DNA of 64,000 nucleotides from Nocardioides phosphati (GTDB taxonomy: Bacteria; Actinomycetota; Actinomycetes; Propionibacteriales; Nocardioidaceae): positions 255,668-319,667 of the forward strand of contig NZ_BMNI01000003.1 of assembly GCF_014646375.1 (NCBI RefSeq), in the 5' to 3' direction. Under the pieces are notes generated by a model. It saw only the letters and a list, made by a program, of their open reading frames with translations. It searched no databases and had not been told where the DNA came from. Below, piece after piece: positions 8,552 to 16,384 of the stretch. Each line of letters starts with the position of its first letter. Positions within the stretch are counted from its first letter, which is position 1. The position numbers were made by a program, and so were the translations under genes.

Positions 8552-8956
8552 ATGGACATCGTCCTGCTCGTCGGCCGCATCCTGTTCGTCGTTCTCTTCC
8601 TGCTCTCGGCGGTCGGCCACTTCGCCCAGACCGACTACATGGCCGGTTACGCGAAGTCGAAGGGCCTGCCGTTCGCGAAGCTCAACGTGCTCGCCTCCGG
8701 CGCCGTCTTCGCCGTCGCGGGCCTGGCGATCGCCTTCGGCGTGTACGGCGACCTGGCCGGCGTCGTCCTGGCGCTCGTGCTCGTCCCGACCGCGCTGATC
8801 TTCCACACGTTCTGGAAGGAGTCCGACGCGCAGGCCAAGGCGATGACCCAGATCATGTTCAACAAGGACCTCGCCCTCGCCGGCGGTGCGCTCGCGCTCG
8901 CCTTCGCCTTCTCGACCAACCCGGGCCTGACGCTGACCAACGGTCTCTTCGCCTGA
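8552..8956 (+). CDS. DoxX family membrane protein
   Basis: A 134-residue protein with four predicted membrane helices, the DoxX/SURF4-like layout: an N-terminal helix (IVLLVGRILFVVLFLLSAVG), a second after the YAKSKGLP loop, a third around LAGVVLALVLVPTALIF, and a C-terminal one around GGALALAFAF. The family includes subunits linked to quinone and thiol redox and stress responses, but this member has no assigned activity. The ATG follows a strong GGAGG site nine bases upstream. The likely MarR-type operator at 8457 suggests inducible expression. Confidence 0.85.
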   Translation: MDIVLLVGRILFVVLFLLSAVGHFAQTDYMAGYAKSKGLPFAKLNVLASGAVFAVAGLAIAFGVYGDLAGVVLALVLVPTALIFHTFWKESDAQAKAMTQIMFNKDLALAGGALALAFAFSTNPGLTLTNGLFA

Positions 8957-8962
8957 CCCACC

Positions 8963-9034
8963 CTGCGCCGAGGCGCAGATCCGGTGCCGTGAGAGGGCAC
9001 ATCTGGAGGGAATCCACTCCAGATGTGCCCTCTC
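8963..9034. terminator. Tandem hairpins between convergent genes (bidirectional terminator)
   Basis: Two stem-loops lie between the stops of doxX and the minus-strand dehydrogenase. The first pairs CTGCGCC (8963-8969) with GGCGCAG (8972-8978). The second has perfect 18-bp arms, GAGAGGGCACATCTGGAG (8991-9008) and its complement (9017-9034), with an 8-base loop. No U-tract follows, so termination would rest on stem strength, or act after processing. Confidence 0.65.
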
Positions 9035-9074
9035 GGCGCGCAACGTGTGCCGCCTCGGGGAGGCCTCGGTCAGC

Positions 9075-10775
9075 TCAGAGGTCGCGGGCGAGGGCCAGGC
9101 CGGCGGCCCGGCCGCTGAAGATGCAGCCGCCGAGGAAGGTGCCCTCGAGCGCGTTGTAGCCGTGGACGCCGCCGCCGCCGAAGCCGGCGACCTCGCCCGC
9201 GGCGTACAGGCCGGGGATGACGGAGCCGTCGGCGGCGATCGCGGCGGAGTCGAGGTTGGTCTCGATGCCGCCGAGGGTCTTGCGCGACAGGATGTTGCAG
9301 CGCACGGCGATCAGAGGACCGTGCTCGGGGTCGAGGATCTTGTGCGGCTTCGCGACCCGCATGAACTTGCCGGTGCGGTCGAGGCGTCCGTTGTGGATCG
9401 CCATGACCTGGGCGTCCTTCGTGAACGGGTTGTCGACCTGGCGGTCGCGCGCGACGACCTGCCGCTCGATCTCCTCGAACGAGAGCTTCGGCCCGCGGGC
9501 GATCTCGTTCATCCCGTCGACCAGTGCGGCGAGGTCGTCGGCGACCACGAAGTCCTCGCCGTACCTCTTGAACCGCTCGACGGGGCCGGTCGCGCCCTTG
9601 CCCAGGACACGGTCCCTGAGCATCAGCCGGACGTCCTTGTTGGTCCAGTCGGGGTTCTGCTCGGAGCCCGACAGGGCGAACTCCTTCTCGATGATCGTCT
9701 GGTCGAGGACGAACCACGAGTAGTCGTGGCCGGTCGCGAGGATCTGGGTCATCGAGCCGATCGAGTCGGCGCCGGGCACGCCGGACATGCCCTCGAGCCG
9801 CTTGCCGGTGGCGTCGAACCACATCGACGACGGGCCGGGCAGGATCCGGATCGCGTGGTCGGGCCAGATCGGGTCCCAGTTGTGGACGCCCTCGACGTAG
9901 GCCCACATCCGGTCCTTGTTGACCAGCGTCGCGCCGGCCGCCTCGCTGATCGCGAGCATGCGGCCGTCGACGTGGGCCGGGACTCCGGCGATCATGTGCT
10001 GCGGCGCAGGCCCGACGCGGTCCGTCGGCCAGTTGCGGCGCATGAGCTCGAAGTTGTGGCCGATGCCGCCGCTGCTCACGGCGACCGCCCGGGCACGCAG
10101 GTCGAACTCGCCGACCACCTCGCGCGAGGACTTCACCCCGCGCGGGCTGTCGTCGTCTGCCAGCACCGACCCGCGTACGCCGACCACCGCGCCGCCGTCG
10201 AGCACCAGGTCGTCGACCTGGTGGCGGAAGCCGAAGCGGACGAGGCCCGCCTCCTCGGCCGCGAGGACGGGCTCGAGGAAGATCCGCACGACCTCGGGGC
10301 CGGTGCCCCAGGTGATGTGGAAGCGGGGCACCGAGTTGCCGTGGCCCTCCGCCCGGCCGTCGCCGCGCTCGGCCCACCCGACGAAGGTGAGGCTCTTCAG
10401 CCCGAGCTCGTGGACGTAGTCGCGCTTGCCGCCCGCTGCCCAGCGCACGTAGGCCTCGGCCCACTGCCGCGGCCAGTGGTCCTCGCCGCGGTCGGGGCCT
10501 GCGGTGCCGTCACCGAGGCGGTCGAACTGCGCGCTGCCGTGCCAGTCCTGCAGGGCGAGCTCGAGGGAGTCGCTGATGCCCATCCGGCGCTGCTCGGGGC
10601 TGTCGACGAAGAAGAGCCCGCCGAGCGACCAGAAGGCCTGTCCGCCGAGGTTGTGGCGGTTCTCCTGGTCGAGGACCAGGACGCGCTTGCCGGCCTTCGC
10701 CAGCTCGTGGGTGGCGACGAGACCGGCGAGGCCGGCTCCGACGACGATGACCTCGGGCTCGAACGCGTCGCTCAT
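9075..10775 (-). CDS. FAD-binding dehydrogenase (KsdD/fumarate reductase flavoprotein-like)
   Basis: A 566-residue flavoprotein of the FAD_binding_2 superfamily. The N-terminal Rossmann motif is VVGAGLAGLVATHELAKAG (about 11-29). Residues RHNLGGQAFWSLGGLFF follow, as in FAD-binding dehydrogenases annotated as KsdD-like. The C-terminal FAD motif is GLYAAGEVAGFGGGGVHG, then NALEGTFLGGCIFSGRAAG. Members remove hydrogens next to a keto group or reduce activated double bonds, including on steroids, but the substrate here cannot be read from the sequence. The start ATG at 10775 is only 4 bp after the stop of the upstream hydrolase, so the two are one operon. Confidence 0.82.
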   Translation of the reverse strand: MSDAFEPEVIVVGAGLAGLVATHELAKAGKRVLVLDQENRHNLGGQAFWSLGGLFFVDSPEQRRMGISDSLELALQDWHGSAQFDRLGDGTAGPDRGEDHWPRQWAEAYVRWAAGGKRDYVHELGLKSLTFVGWAERGDGRAEGHGNSVPRFHITWGTGPEVVRIFLEPVLAAEEAGLVRFGFRHQVDDLVLDGGAVVGVRGSVLADDDSPRGVKSSREVVGEFDLRARAVAVSSGGIGHNFELMRRNWPTDRVGPAPQHMIAGVPAHVDGRMLAISEAAGATLVNKDRMWAYVEGVHNWDPIWPDHAIRILPGPSSMWFDATGKRLEGMSGVPGADSIGSMTQILATGHDYSWFVLDQTIIEKEFALSGSEQNPDWTNKDVRLMLRDRVLGKGATGPVERFKRYGEDFVVADDLAALVDGMNEIARGPKLSFEEIERQVVARDRQVDNPFTKDAQVMAIHNGRLDRTGKFMRVAKPHKILDPEHGPLIAVRCNILSRKTLGGIETNLDSAAIAADGSVIPGLYAAGEVAGFGGGGVHGYNALEGTFLGGCIFSGRAAGLALARDL

Positions 10776-10779
10776 GGGC

Positions 10780-11598
10780 TCAGGCTACGGCCGGACGCCC
10801 AGCCTCGACCTCGGCGATCGTCCCGCGGATCAGCTCGGCGATCGCCTCGGGGCAGTCCGTCATCGGGACATGGCCTGCGCCCTCGAGGGGCACGAAGCGC
10901 GCCTGCGGGACGAGGCGTCGCGCCCGCGCCATCTGGCCGTAGGGGAGGATCCGGTCCTTCGTGCCCCAGGCGATCGTGACGGGCGCCTTCGGCGTCCCGC
11001 GGAAGGGCCGGAAGACCGGGCGCAGGCAGCGGATCGCGGTCAGCTCGAAGCCGCGTGCCCGCTTCATCGCCAGCGCGTCGGCGTACGTCGCGGCGGCGTC
11101 GTGGCGATCGGGGTGGGCGTAGAGAGGCCAGCCGATGACGCGGCGCACGGCGGCGGAGCGGGTCGCCTGGCGCAGGGCCGGGGCCGGCAGGCAGAGCGCG
11201 CCGAGCCGCATCGCGACCAGGGGCAGGGCGGCGCCCGCGCCCTTCCAGTCGATGAACGCCGCGGGCGCAATGGCGACCGCCGACGAGACCGCCCCGCGGC
11301 GGGCGAGCTCGAGCGCGATCGCGCCGCCGAGCGAGTTGCCGGCCAGGTGGGGGCGCTCGACGCCCCACGCGGCGAAGGCGGCGACCAGGTGGTCGGCGAA
11401 CGCCTCGACGTCGTGCCGGCTGCCGCGCGGGTGGCCCGGTGACTCGCCGAAGCCCGTGAGGTCCACGGCGATGACCTCGTGGTCGGTCGCGAGCCGCGCG
11501 ACGACCGGGTCCCACGCCTGGCGGCGATGGCCGATGCCGTGCACGAGGACGACGGGTACGCCGGAACCCGAGCGGTCGTGGGCGAGCGAGGGGAACAC
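10780..11598 (-). CDS. Alpha/beta hydrolase
   Basis: A 272-residue alpha/beta-hydrolase. The oxyanion-hole motif is VVLVHGIGHRRQAWD, the nucleophile elbow is GNSLGGA with the catalytic Ser, the acid is probably the Asp in AWGTKDRIL, and the His is in EGAGHVPM. I chose the GTG at 11598 because AGGAGG lies five bases before it; the frame stays open upstream but looks non-coding. It precedes the FAD-dependent dehydrogenase by 4 bp, so hydrolysis and oxidation may act on the same kind of substrate. Substrate unknown. A second hydrolase of this family is at 49009. Confidence 0.83.
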   Translation of the reverse strand: MFPSLAHDRSGSGVPVVLVHGIGHRRQAWDPVVARLATDHEVIAVDLTGFGESPGHPRGSRHDVEAFADHLVAAFAAWGVERPHLAGNSLGGAIALELARRGAVSSAVAIAPAAFIDWKGAGAALPLVAMRLGALCLPAPALRQATRSAAVRRVIGWPLYAHPDRHDAAATYADALAMKRARGFELTAIRCLRPVFRPFRGTPKAPVTIAWGTKDRILPYGQMARARRLVPQARFVPLEGAGHVPMTDCPEAIAELIRGTIAEVEAGRPAVA

Positions 11599-11840
11599 GG
11601 TGGCCTCCTGACGTCGGAACACGGAAAGTCTGGCACTCCAGTAGCGATGAGCGCGACAGGGCGTCACGGAAAAGTGTCTCGCCGCCTGCCCCGCCGCCGA
11701 AGTGGAGGAGATGCGCGCTCTCGAGTGCGATTTTCCGGCCGTGGTGGGGGGGTGGCGCGAACCTCCTCCGCGAAGAGGTGCGATCTGCCCGTTCGTGTGG
11801 CACACTGGAAAGTGAACAAACGGTGAACAGGAGGTGGCCC

Positions 11841-11969
11841 ATGACTGAAACGCTCGCAAACCGCGACCACATGGAGCTTGTGTGGAAGCGCGAGAAGGGT
11901 GTCGACGGCAAGAAGCGGCTCGTCGCCCACTGGGTGCGCGTGCGCCCCGCTCAGCCCCACGTTGCCTGA
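11841..11969 (+). CDS. 42-residue small protein with strong ribosome site
   Basis: A short frame starting MTETLANRDHMELVWKREKG and ending ...HWVRVRPAQPHVA. The ATG at 11841 has AGGAGG ending 7 bases upstream, and a clear terminator hairpin follows about 40 bases after the stop. The protein is rich in Lys, Arg, Val and Trp, with no membrane helix. Its function is unknown. The tight pairing of ribosome site, compact frame and terminator makes a real monocistronic gene likely. Confidence 0.6.
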   Translation: MTETLANRDHMELVWKREKGVDGKKRLVAHWVRVRPAQPHVA

Positions 11970-12009
11970 ACCAGTTGACGCGGGCCCTTCCGCGACTTAC
12001 ATTCGTGAT

Positions 12010-12052
12010 GCCCCTCTCGATTACCCCATGAGTCGAGAGGGGCTTCTTCATT
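12010..12052 (+). terminator. Rho-independent terminator after the 42-residue protein
   Basis: GCCCCTCTCGA (12010-12020) pairs perfectly with TCGAGAGGGGC (12033-12043), followed by the T-rich TTCTTCATTT. It has both a strong stem and a T-tract, unlike most hairpins in this window. Confidence 0.8.
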
Positions 12053-12158
12053 TCCGTCGAGCCCCTCGGCGAAGCCGGTGTCTCCCTCGGGTGCCGCGTC
12101 CGTAACGGTCCGGTAAATGGCTCGCCCGGGCCACCTGTGCACTGCAACCATCGAGCCC

Positions 12159-13424
12159 ATGGGCATGGCGTCGTACCGGAGGTTGCTGAGGATCCGCACC
12201 GTCCGGTCGGTCCTCGTGCTCGGCTTCATGATCCGGGTCCCCGTCTTCGCCTCGTTCATCGTGCTCACGCTGCACGTGGTCACCGGGCTTGACCGGAGCT
12301 ACTCCGCCGCCGGCCTGCTGGAGACCGTCTTCACGGTCGCGATGGCCATCGCCGCGCCCTGGCGTGGCCGCGCACTCGACCGGATCGGCCTGCGCGCCAC
12401 GATCGGGCCGATGCTCGTCGTCCTCGCGGTCGTCTGGTCGATCGCCCCCTTCGTGCCGTACGCCGCGCTGCTGGCGCTCGCGGTCGTCGGCGGGCTGGCC
12501 AACGTCCCGCACTACTCGGTGATGCGCCAGGCGCTGATCAGCGCCGTCCCGGAGGCCGACCGCAAGGCGGTCCTCTCGCTCGACGCGCTGGGCACCGAGC
12601 TCTCCTTCATGGTCGGGCCGGTCCTCGGGGTCTTCGCCGCGACCGAGCTGGAGACCAGCTGGGCGCTGCTCGGGACCCAGCTGATCGCGCTCGCCGGCGG
12701 TGTCGGTCTCTGGCTGGCCAACCCGCCGCTGGTGCGGGCGGGTGCCTCCGCCTCGGCGGGCGGCTCCGCGGCGACCGACGTGGCCTCCCCGACGGCGGCC
12801 GCGCCAGCGACCGCGGTGGTCGCCCCGGCGGGTCCGCTGTGGCGGAACCCGACCGTGCTGGCGGTCCTCTTCGCCGGCACCGCGACGACGATCGTGCTGA
12901 CCGGCACCGACCTGGGCGTGGTCGCCGCGCTGCGGCACCTGGGCCAGCCCGAGTCGATCGGCTGGGTGCTGACGATCTGGGGCGCCGGCTCGGCGGTCGG
13001 CGCGCTGGTCTACGGCACCCTCCACCGCCACGTGCCGCTCAACGTCCTGCTCGCGCTCCTGGCGGCCACGACGATCCCGGTCGCGCTCGCGGACGACCGG
13101 CTCAGCCTGGTGCTCCTGCTCTTCGTCTGCGGCCTCTTCTGCGCCCCGACCCTGACCGCCTCGAGCGATGCGCTGAGCCGCGCCGTACCTGCGGGGTCGC
13201 TGGGTGAGGCGATGGGGTGGCAGGGCGTCGCGTTCACGATCGGTGGTGCGACCGGTGCGCCGCTCGCCGGCTTCCTGATCGACCACCAGGGCTGGCAGGG
13301 CGCGTTCGTCGCCGGCGGCGTGGTCGCCCTCGTCGCCGCGGGCATCGCGCTCGTGCTGGAGGCCGGCCGTGCCCGCGCGGGCGTCGACGCCGCGCCCGGC
13401 GAAGCCTCCTCGCGCGCCGCGTGA
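12159..13424 (+). CDS. MFS transporter
   Basis: A membrane protein of about 421 residues with roughly 12 hydrophobic helices and a central hydrophilic linker (Ala/Ser/Thr-rich, near residues 195-220), the usual Major Facilitator arrangement of two six-helix halves. The loop between helices 2 and 3 carries GRALDRIGLRA, the MFS motif A. The C-terminal half begins with WRNPTVLAVLFAGTATTIVL. Drug efflux is the common role for such proteins, but no substrate can be named. The start is uncertain: ATGs at 12117, 12159 and 12165 are all possible, none with a strong ribosome site. I chose 12159 because it places helix 1 near the N-terminus. Confidence 0.82.
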   Translation: MGMASYRRLLRIRTVRSVLVLGFMIRVPVFASFIVLTLHVVTGLDRSYSAAGLLETVFTVAMAIAAPWRGRALDRIGLRATIGPMLVVLAVVWSIAPFVPYAALLALAVVGGLANVPHYSVMRQALISAVPEADRKAVLSLDALGTELSFMVGPVLGVFAATELETSWALLGTQLIALAGGVGLWLANPPLVRAGASASAGGSAATDVASPTAAAPATAVVAPAGPLWRNPTVLAVLFAGTATTIVLTGTDLGVVAALRHLGQPESIGWVLTIWGAGSAVGALVYGTLHRHVPLNVLLALLAATTIPVALADDRLSLVLLLFVCGLFCAPTLTASSDALSRAVPAGSLGEAMGWQGVAFTIGGATGAPLAGFLIDHQGWQGAFVAGGVVALVAAGIALVLEAGRARAGVDAAPGEASSRAA

Positions 13425-13488
13425 GGGTGCGCCCCCAGCGGGACCTCGTCTCCGCGCGGTCCTCCCCGGGCATGCCTAGTCTGGAGCC

Positions 13489-14883
13489 ATGAGCGACTCT
13501 GCGACGTTCGACGTCCTCGACCCTGCTGACGGCTCCGTCCTGGCCTCGTTGCCGGACCTCGGCGTCGACGACGCCCGGGCCATGCTCGACACGGCGGCCG
13601 CCGGCCAGGCGGAGTGGGCGGCGACGCCACCCCGCGAGCGCGGCGAGATCCTGCGCCGCGCCTTCGAGCTGGTCACCGAGCGCGCCGACCACTTCGCCCG
13701 CACCATCTCCCTCGAGATGGGCAAGCCGCTGGCCGAGGCGAAGGGCGAGGTGGCGTACGGCGCGGAGTTCCTGCGCTGGTTCGCCGAGGAGGCCGTGCGC
13801 GTGAGCGGCACGTGGCTGACCGCCCCGGCCGGGGGCTCGCGGCTGCTGACGATGAAGAAGCCGGTCGGTCCGGTCCTGCTGATCACGCCGTGGAACTTCC
13901 CGCTCGCGATGGCGACCCGCAAGATCGGCCCGGCGGTGGCCGCCGGCTGCACGATGATCGTGAAGCCCGCGGAGTCCACGCCCCTGACCACGATCGAGTT
14001 CGCCAAGGTGATGGCCGAGGCCGGGCTGCCCGACGGCGTCCTCCAGGTGCTGACGACCACGCACGCCAAGGAGACGACGGCCGCGCTGATGGCCGACGCG
14101 CGACTCCGCAAGGTCTCCTTCACCGGCTCCACCGCGGTCGGCAAGGCGCTCGTCGCGCAGTCGGCCGACAACCTGCAGCGGGTCTCGATGGAGCTCGGCG
14201 GCAACGCCCCGTTCCTCGTCTTCGACGACGCCGACCTCGACAAGGCGGTCGACGGCGCGATGGTCGCCAAGATGCGCAACATGGGCGAGGCCTGCACCTC
14301 GGCCAACCGGTTCCTCGTCCAGGCCGGGGTCGCGGAGGAGTTCTCCCGCCGCCTCGCCGAGCGGATGGGCGCGCTGAAGGTCGGGCGCGGCCAGGACGAC
14401 GGCGTCGACGTCGGCCCGCTGATCGACGCCAAGGCGGTCGCCGGCGTCCGGGAGCTCGTCGACGACGCGGTGGCCAGTGGTGCGCGCCGCGTCGTGGGTG
14501 GGGACCCGGACGGCAACTTCTTCCCGCCGACGGTGCTCGTCGACGTACCGGCGGACGCGCGGGTCAACCACGAGGAGATCTTCGGGCCGGTCGCGCCGGT
14601 GACGGTCTTCCCGAGCGGCGCCGACGGCGAGGCCGAGGCGATCCGGATGGCCAACGACACCGAGTACGGCCTGGCCTCCTACGTCTTCACCCGCGACGTG
14701 GGGCGGGTGCTGCGCGTGTCCGAGCGGCTCCAGTTCGGCATGGTCGGCGTCAACACCGGCCTGGTCTCCAACCCGGCTGCGCCGTTCGGTGGGGTGAAGT
14801 CCTCGGGCTTCGGTCGCGAGGGCGGCTTCACCGGCATCGAGGAGTACCTCGACACGACGTACGTCGGCATCGCGGCCGACTGA
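13489..14883 (+). CDS. gabD: NAD(P)-dependent aldehyde dehydrogenase, succinate-semialdehyde dehydrogenase type
   Basis: A 464-residue aldehyde dehydrogenase. It has the cofactor motif ITPWNFPLAM (near 128), KPAESTPLT (near 160), FTGSTAVGKAL (near 207), the general base Glu in MELGGNAPF (near 237) and the catalytic Cys in GEACTSANR (near 270). The last two, with the Ser/Thr-rich context, match succinate-semialdehyde dehydrogenases, which oxidise the semialdehyde to succinate at the end of GABA breakdown. No transaminase gene is next to it, so the exact aldehyde is inferred. The start at 13489 gives a normal N-terminus. It sits alone between the MFS and zwf genes. Confidence 0.85.
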   Translation: MSDSATFDVLDPADGSVLASLPDLGVDDARAMLDTAAAGQAEWAATPPRERGEILRRAFELVTERADHFARTISLEMGKPLAEAKGEVAYGAEFLRWFAEEAVRVSGTWLTAPAGGSRLLTMKKPVGPVLLITPWNFPLAMATRKIGPAVAAGCTMIVKPAESTPLTTIEFAKVMAEAGLPDGVLQVLTTTHAKETTAALMADARLRKVSFTGSTAVGKALVAQSADNLQRVSMELGGNAPFLVFDDADLDKAVDGAMVAKMRNMGEACTSANRFLVQAGVAEEFSRRLAERMGALKVGRGQDDGVDVGPLIDAKAVAGVRELVDDAVASGARRVVGGDPDGNFFPPTVLVDVPADARVNHEEIFGPVAPVTVFPSGADGEAEAIRMANDTEYGLASYVFTRDVGRVLRVSERLQFGMVGVNTGLVSNPAAPFGGVKSSGFGREGGFTGIEEYLDTTYVGIAAD

Positions 14884-14946
14884 GTCGCGCCAGGAACGCG
14901 CGAGCGACTGAGGCGCCGGTCCGGCACCGCGGACTAGGGTGACGCC

Positions 14947-16383
14947 ATGGCTGCGAACAACCCCGAAGGCACCCCCGGCCCGCCGACCACGGTGCTGCTC
15001 TTCGGCGCGACCGGAGACCTCGCTCGTCGCAAGCTCCTGCCCGGCCTGCTGCACCTGTGGCGCAGCGGCCTGCTGCCCGACGTACGCGTGGTGGGCACGT
15101 CGCTGGAGGACCTCGACGACGATCAGTTCGTCGAGATCGCCCGCAAGGCGATCGAGGAGTTCAGCGACGACGCCGACGACAAGAAGGAGTTCCACGAGTT
15201 CGCCAAGCTGCTCAGCTGGGCCGACCCGGGAGTCGACAGCATCAAGGCCGCGGTCGCCAAGGCCGAGGGATCGTCGAAGGACCGCCTGCGGCTGCACTAC
15301 CTGAGCGTCCCGCCGAAGGCTGCGCTGGCCGTCGTGCAGGAGCTCCACGAGGCCGGCCTGGTCACGAACAGCCGGATCATCATGGAGAAGCCCTTCGGCA
15401 CCGACCTGGAGTCGGCCAGGGTGCTCAACAAGGCGATCCACGAGGTCTTCGACGAGACGCAGGTCTTCCGCATCGACCACTTCCTCGGCAAGGAGGCGGC
15501 GCTCAACATCCTCGCGCTGCGCTTCGCCAACGGGCTCTTCGAGCCGATGTGGAACCGCAACTTCATCGACCACATCCAGATCGACATCCCCGAGGCGCTC
15601 GGCCTCGAGGGACGCGCCGGCTTCTACGAGGGCACGGGCGCCTACCGCGACATGGTCGTCACCCACCTCTTCCAGGTGATGGCCTTCGCCGCGATGGAGA
15701 CGCCGACGGCGCTCGACCCGCAGTCGATCACCGAGGAGAAGAACAAGGTCTTCCGCTCGATGCTCCCCATCGAGCCGCACCACGTCGTCCGCGGCCAGTA
15801 CGACGGCTACCGCAAGGAGCCGGGCGTCTCGCCGGAGTCCGAGACCGAGACCTTCATCGCGCTCAAGTGCTTCGTCGACAACTGGCGCTGGGCCGACGTG
15901 CCGTTCTTCCTGCGGACCGGAAAGCGGCTCGCCGAGGGCCAGCGGATCATCTCGATCGCCTTCAAGGAGCCCCCGAAGTCGATGTTCCCCGAAGGCTCGG
16001 GCATCGGCGACGACGGCCCCGACCACCTCACCTTCGACCTCTCCGACAAGGCGAAGATGTCGCTGTCGTTCTACGGCAAGCGGCCCGGCCCGGGCTTCCG
16101 GCTGCAGAAGCTCTCGATGCAGTTCGAGATGGAGGGCACGGAGTGGTCGGGCTCGGTGCTCGAGGCCTACGAGCGGCTGATCCTCGAGGCGGTCAAGGGC
16201 AACCACACGCTCTTCACCACCGCCGACGGCGTCGAGCGGCTCTGGGAGATCAGCCAGCCGCTGCTCGACAACCCGCCGCCGGTGCGCCGCTACGCGCCCG
16301 GCTCGTGGGGGCCCAACCAGATCCACCAGCTGATCGCGCCCTTTGCCTGGCGGCTGCCGTTCGAGCGCAAGTGGCGCGACTGA
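14947..16383 (+). CDS. zwf: Glucose-6-phosphate dehydrogenase
   Basis: A 478-residue enzyme that oxidises glucose-6-phosphate to 6-phosphogluconolactone, making NADPH at the head of the pentose phosphate route. The N-terminal nucleotide motif is LLFGATGDLARRKLLPGL (about 17-34). The signature RIDHFLGKE with the catalytic His lies near 178. EKPFG (near 141) is the substrate-side Lys motif, and the C-terminal half carries ADVPFFLRTGKRL. Length and motifs are canonical. No tal, tkt or opcA genes flank it, so this is a second or stand-alone zwf outside the usual actinobacterial cluster. It ends one base before the convergent LuxR gene. Confidence 0.94.
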   Translation: MAANNPEGTPGPPTTVLLFGATGDLARRKLLPGLLHLWRSGLLPDVRVVGTSLEDLDDDQFVEIARKAIEEFSDDADDKKEFHEFAKLLSWADPGVDSIKAAVAKAEGSSKDRLRLHYLSVPPKAALAVVQELHEAGLVTNSRIIMEKPFGTDLESARVLNKAIHEVFDETQVFRIDHFLGKEAALNILALRFANGLFEPMWNRNFIDHIQIDIPEALGLEGRAGFYEGTGAYRDMVVTHLFQVMAFAAMETPTALDPQSITEEKNKVFRSMLPIEPHHVVRGQYDGYRKEPGVSPESETETFIALKCFVDNWRWADVPFFLRTGKRLAEGQRIISIAFKEPPKSMFPEGSGIGDDGPDHLTFDLSDKAKMSLSFYGKRPGPGFRLQKLSMQFEMEGTEWSGSVLEAYERLILEAVKGNHTLFTTADGVERLWEISQPLLDNPPPVRRYAPGSWGPNQIHQLIAPFAWRLPFERKWRD

Positions 16384-16384
16384 C

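Noticed and set aside
13234..16326. Minus-strand open frame of 1030 codons opposite the aldehyde dehydrogenase and zwf
   Set aside because: Antisense to two well-supported enzymes, with no domain and the same shadow composition.
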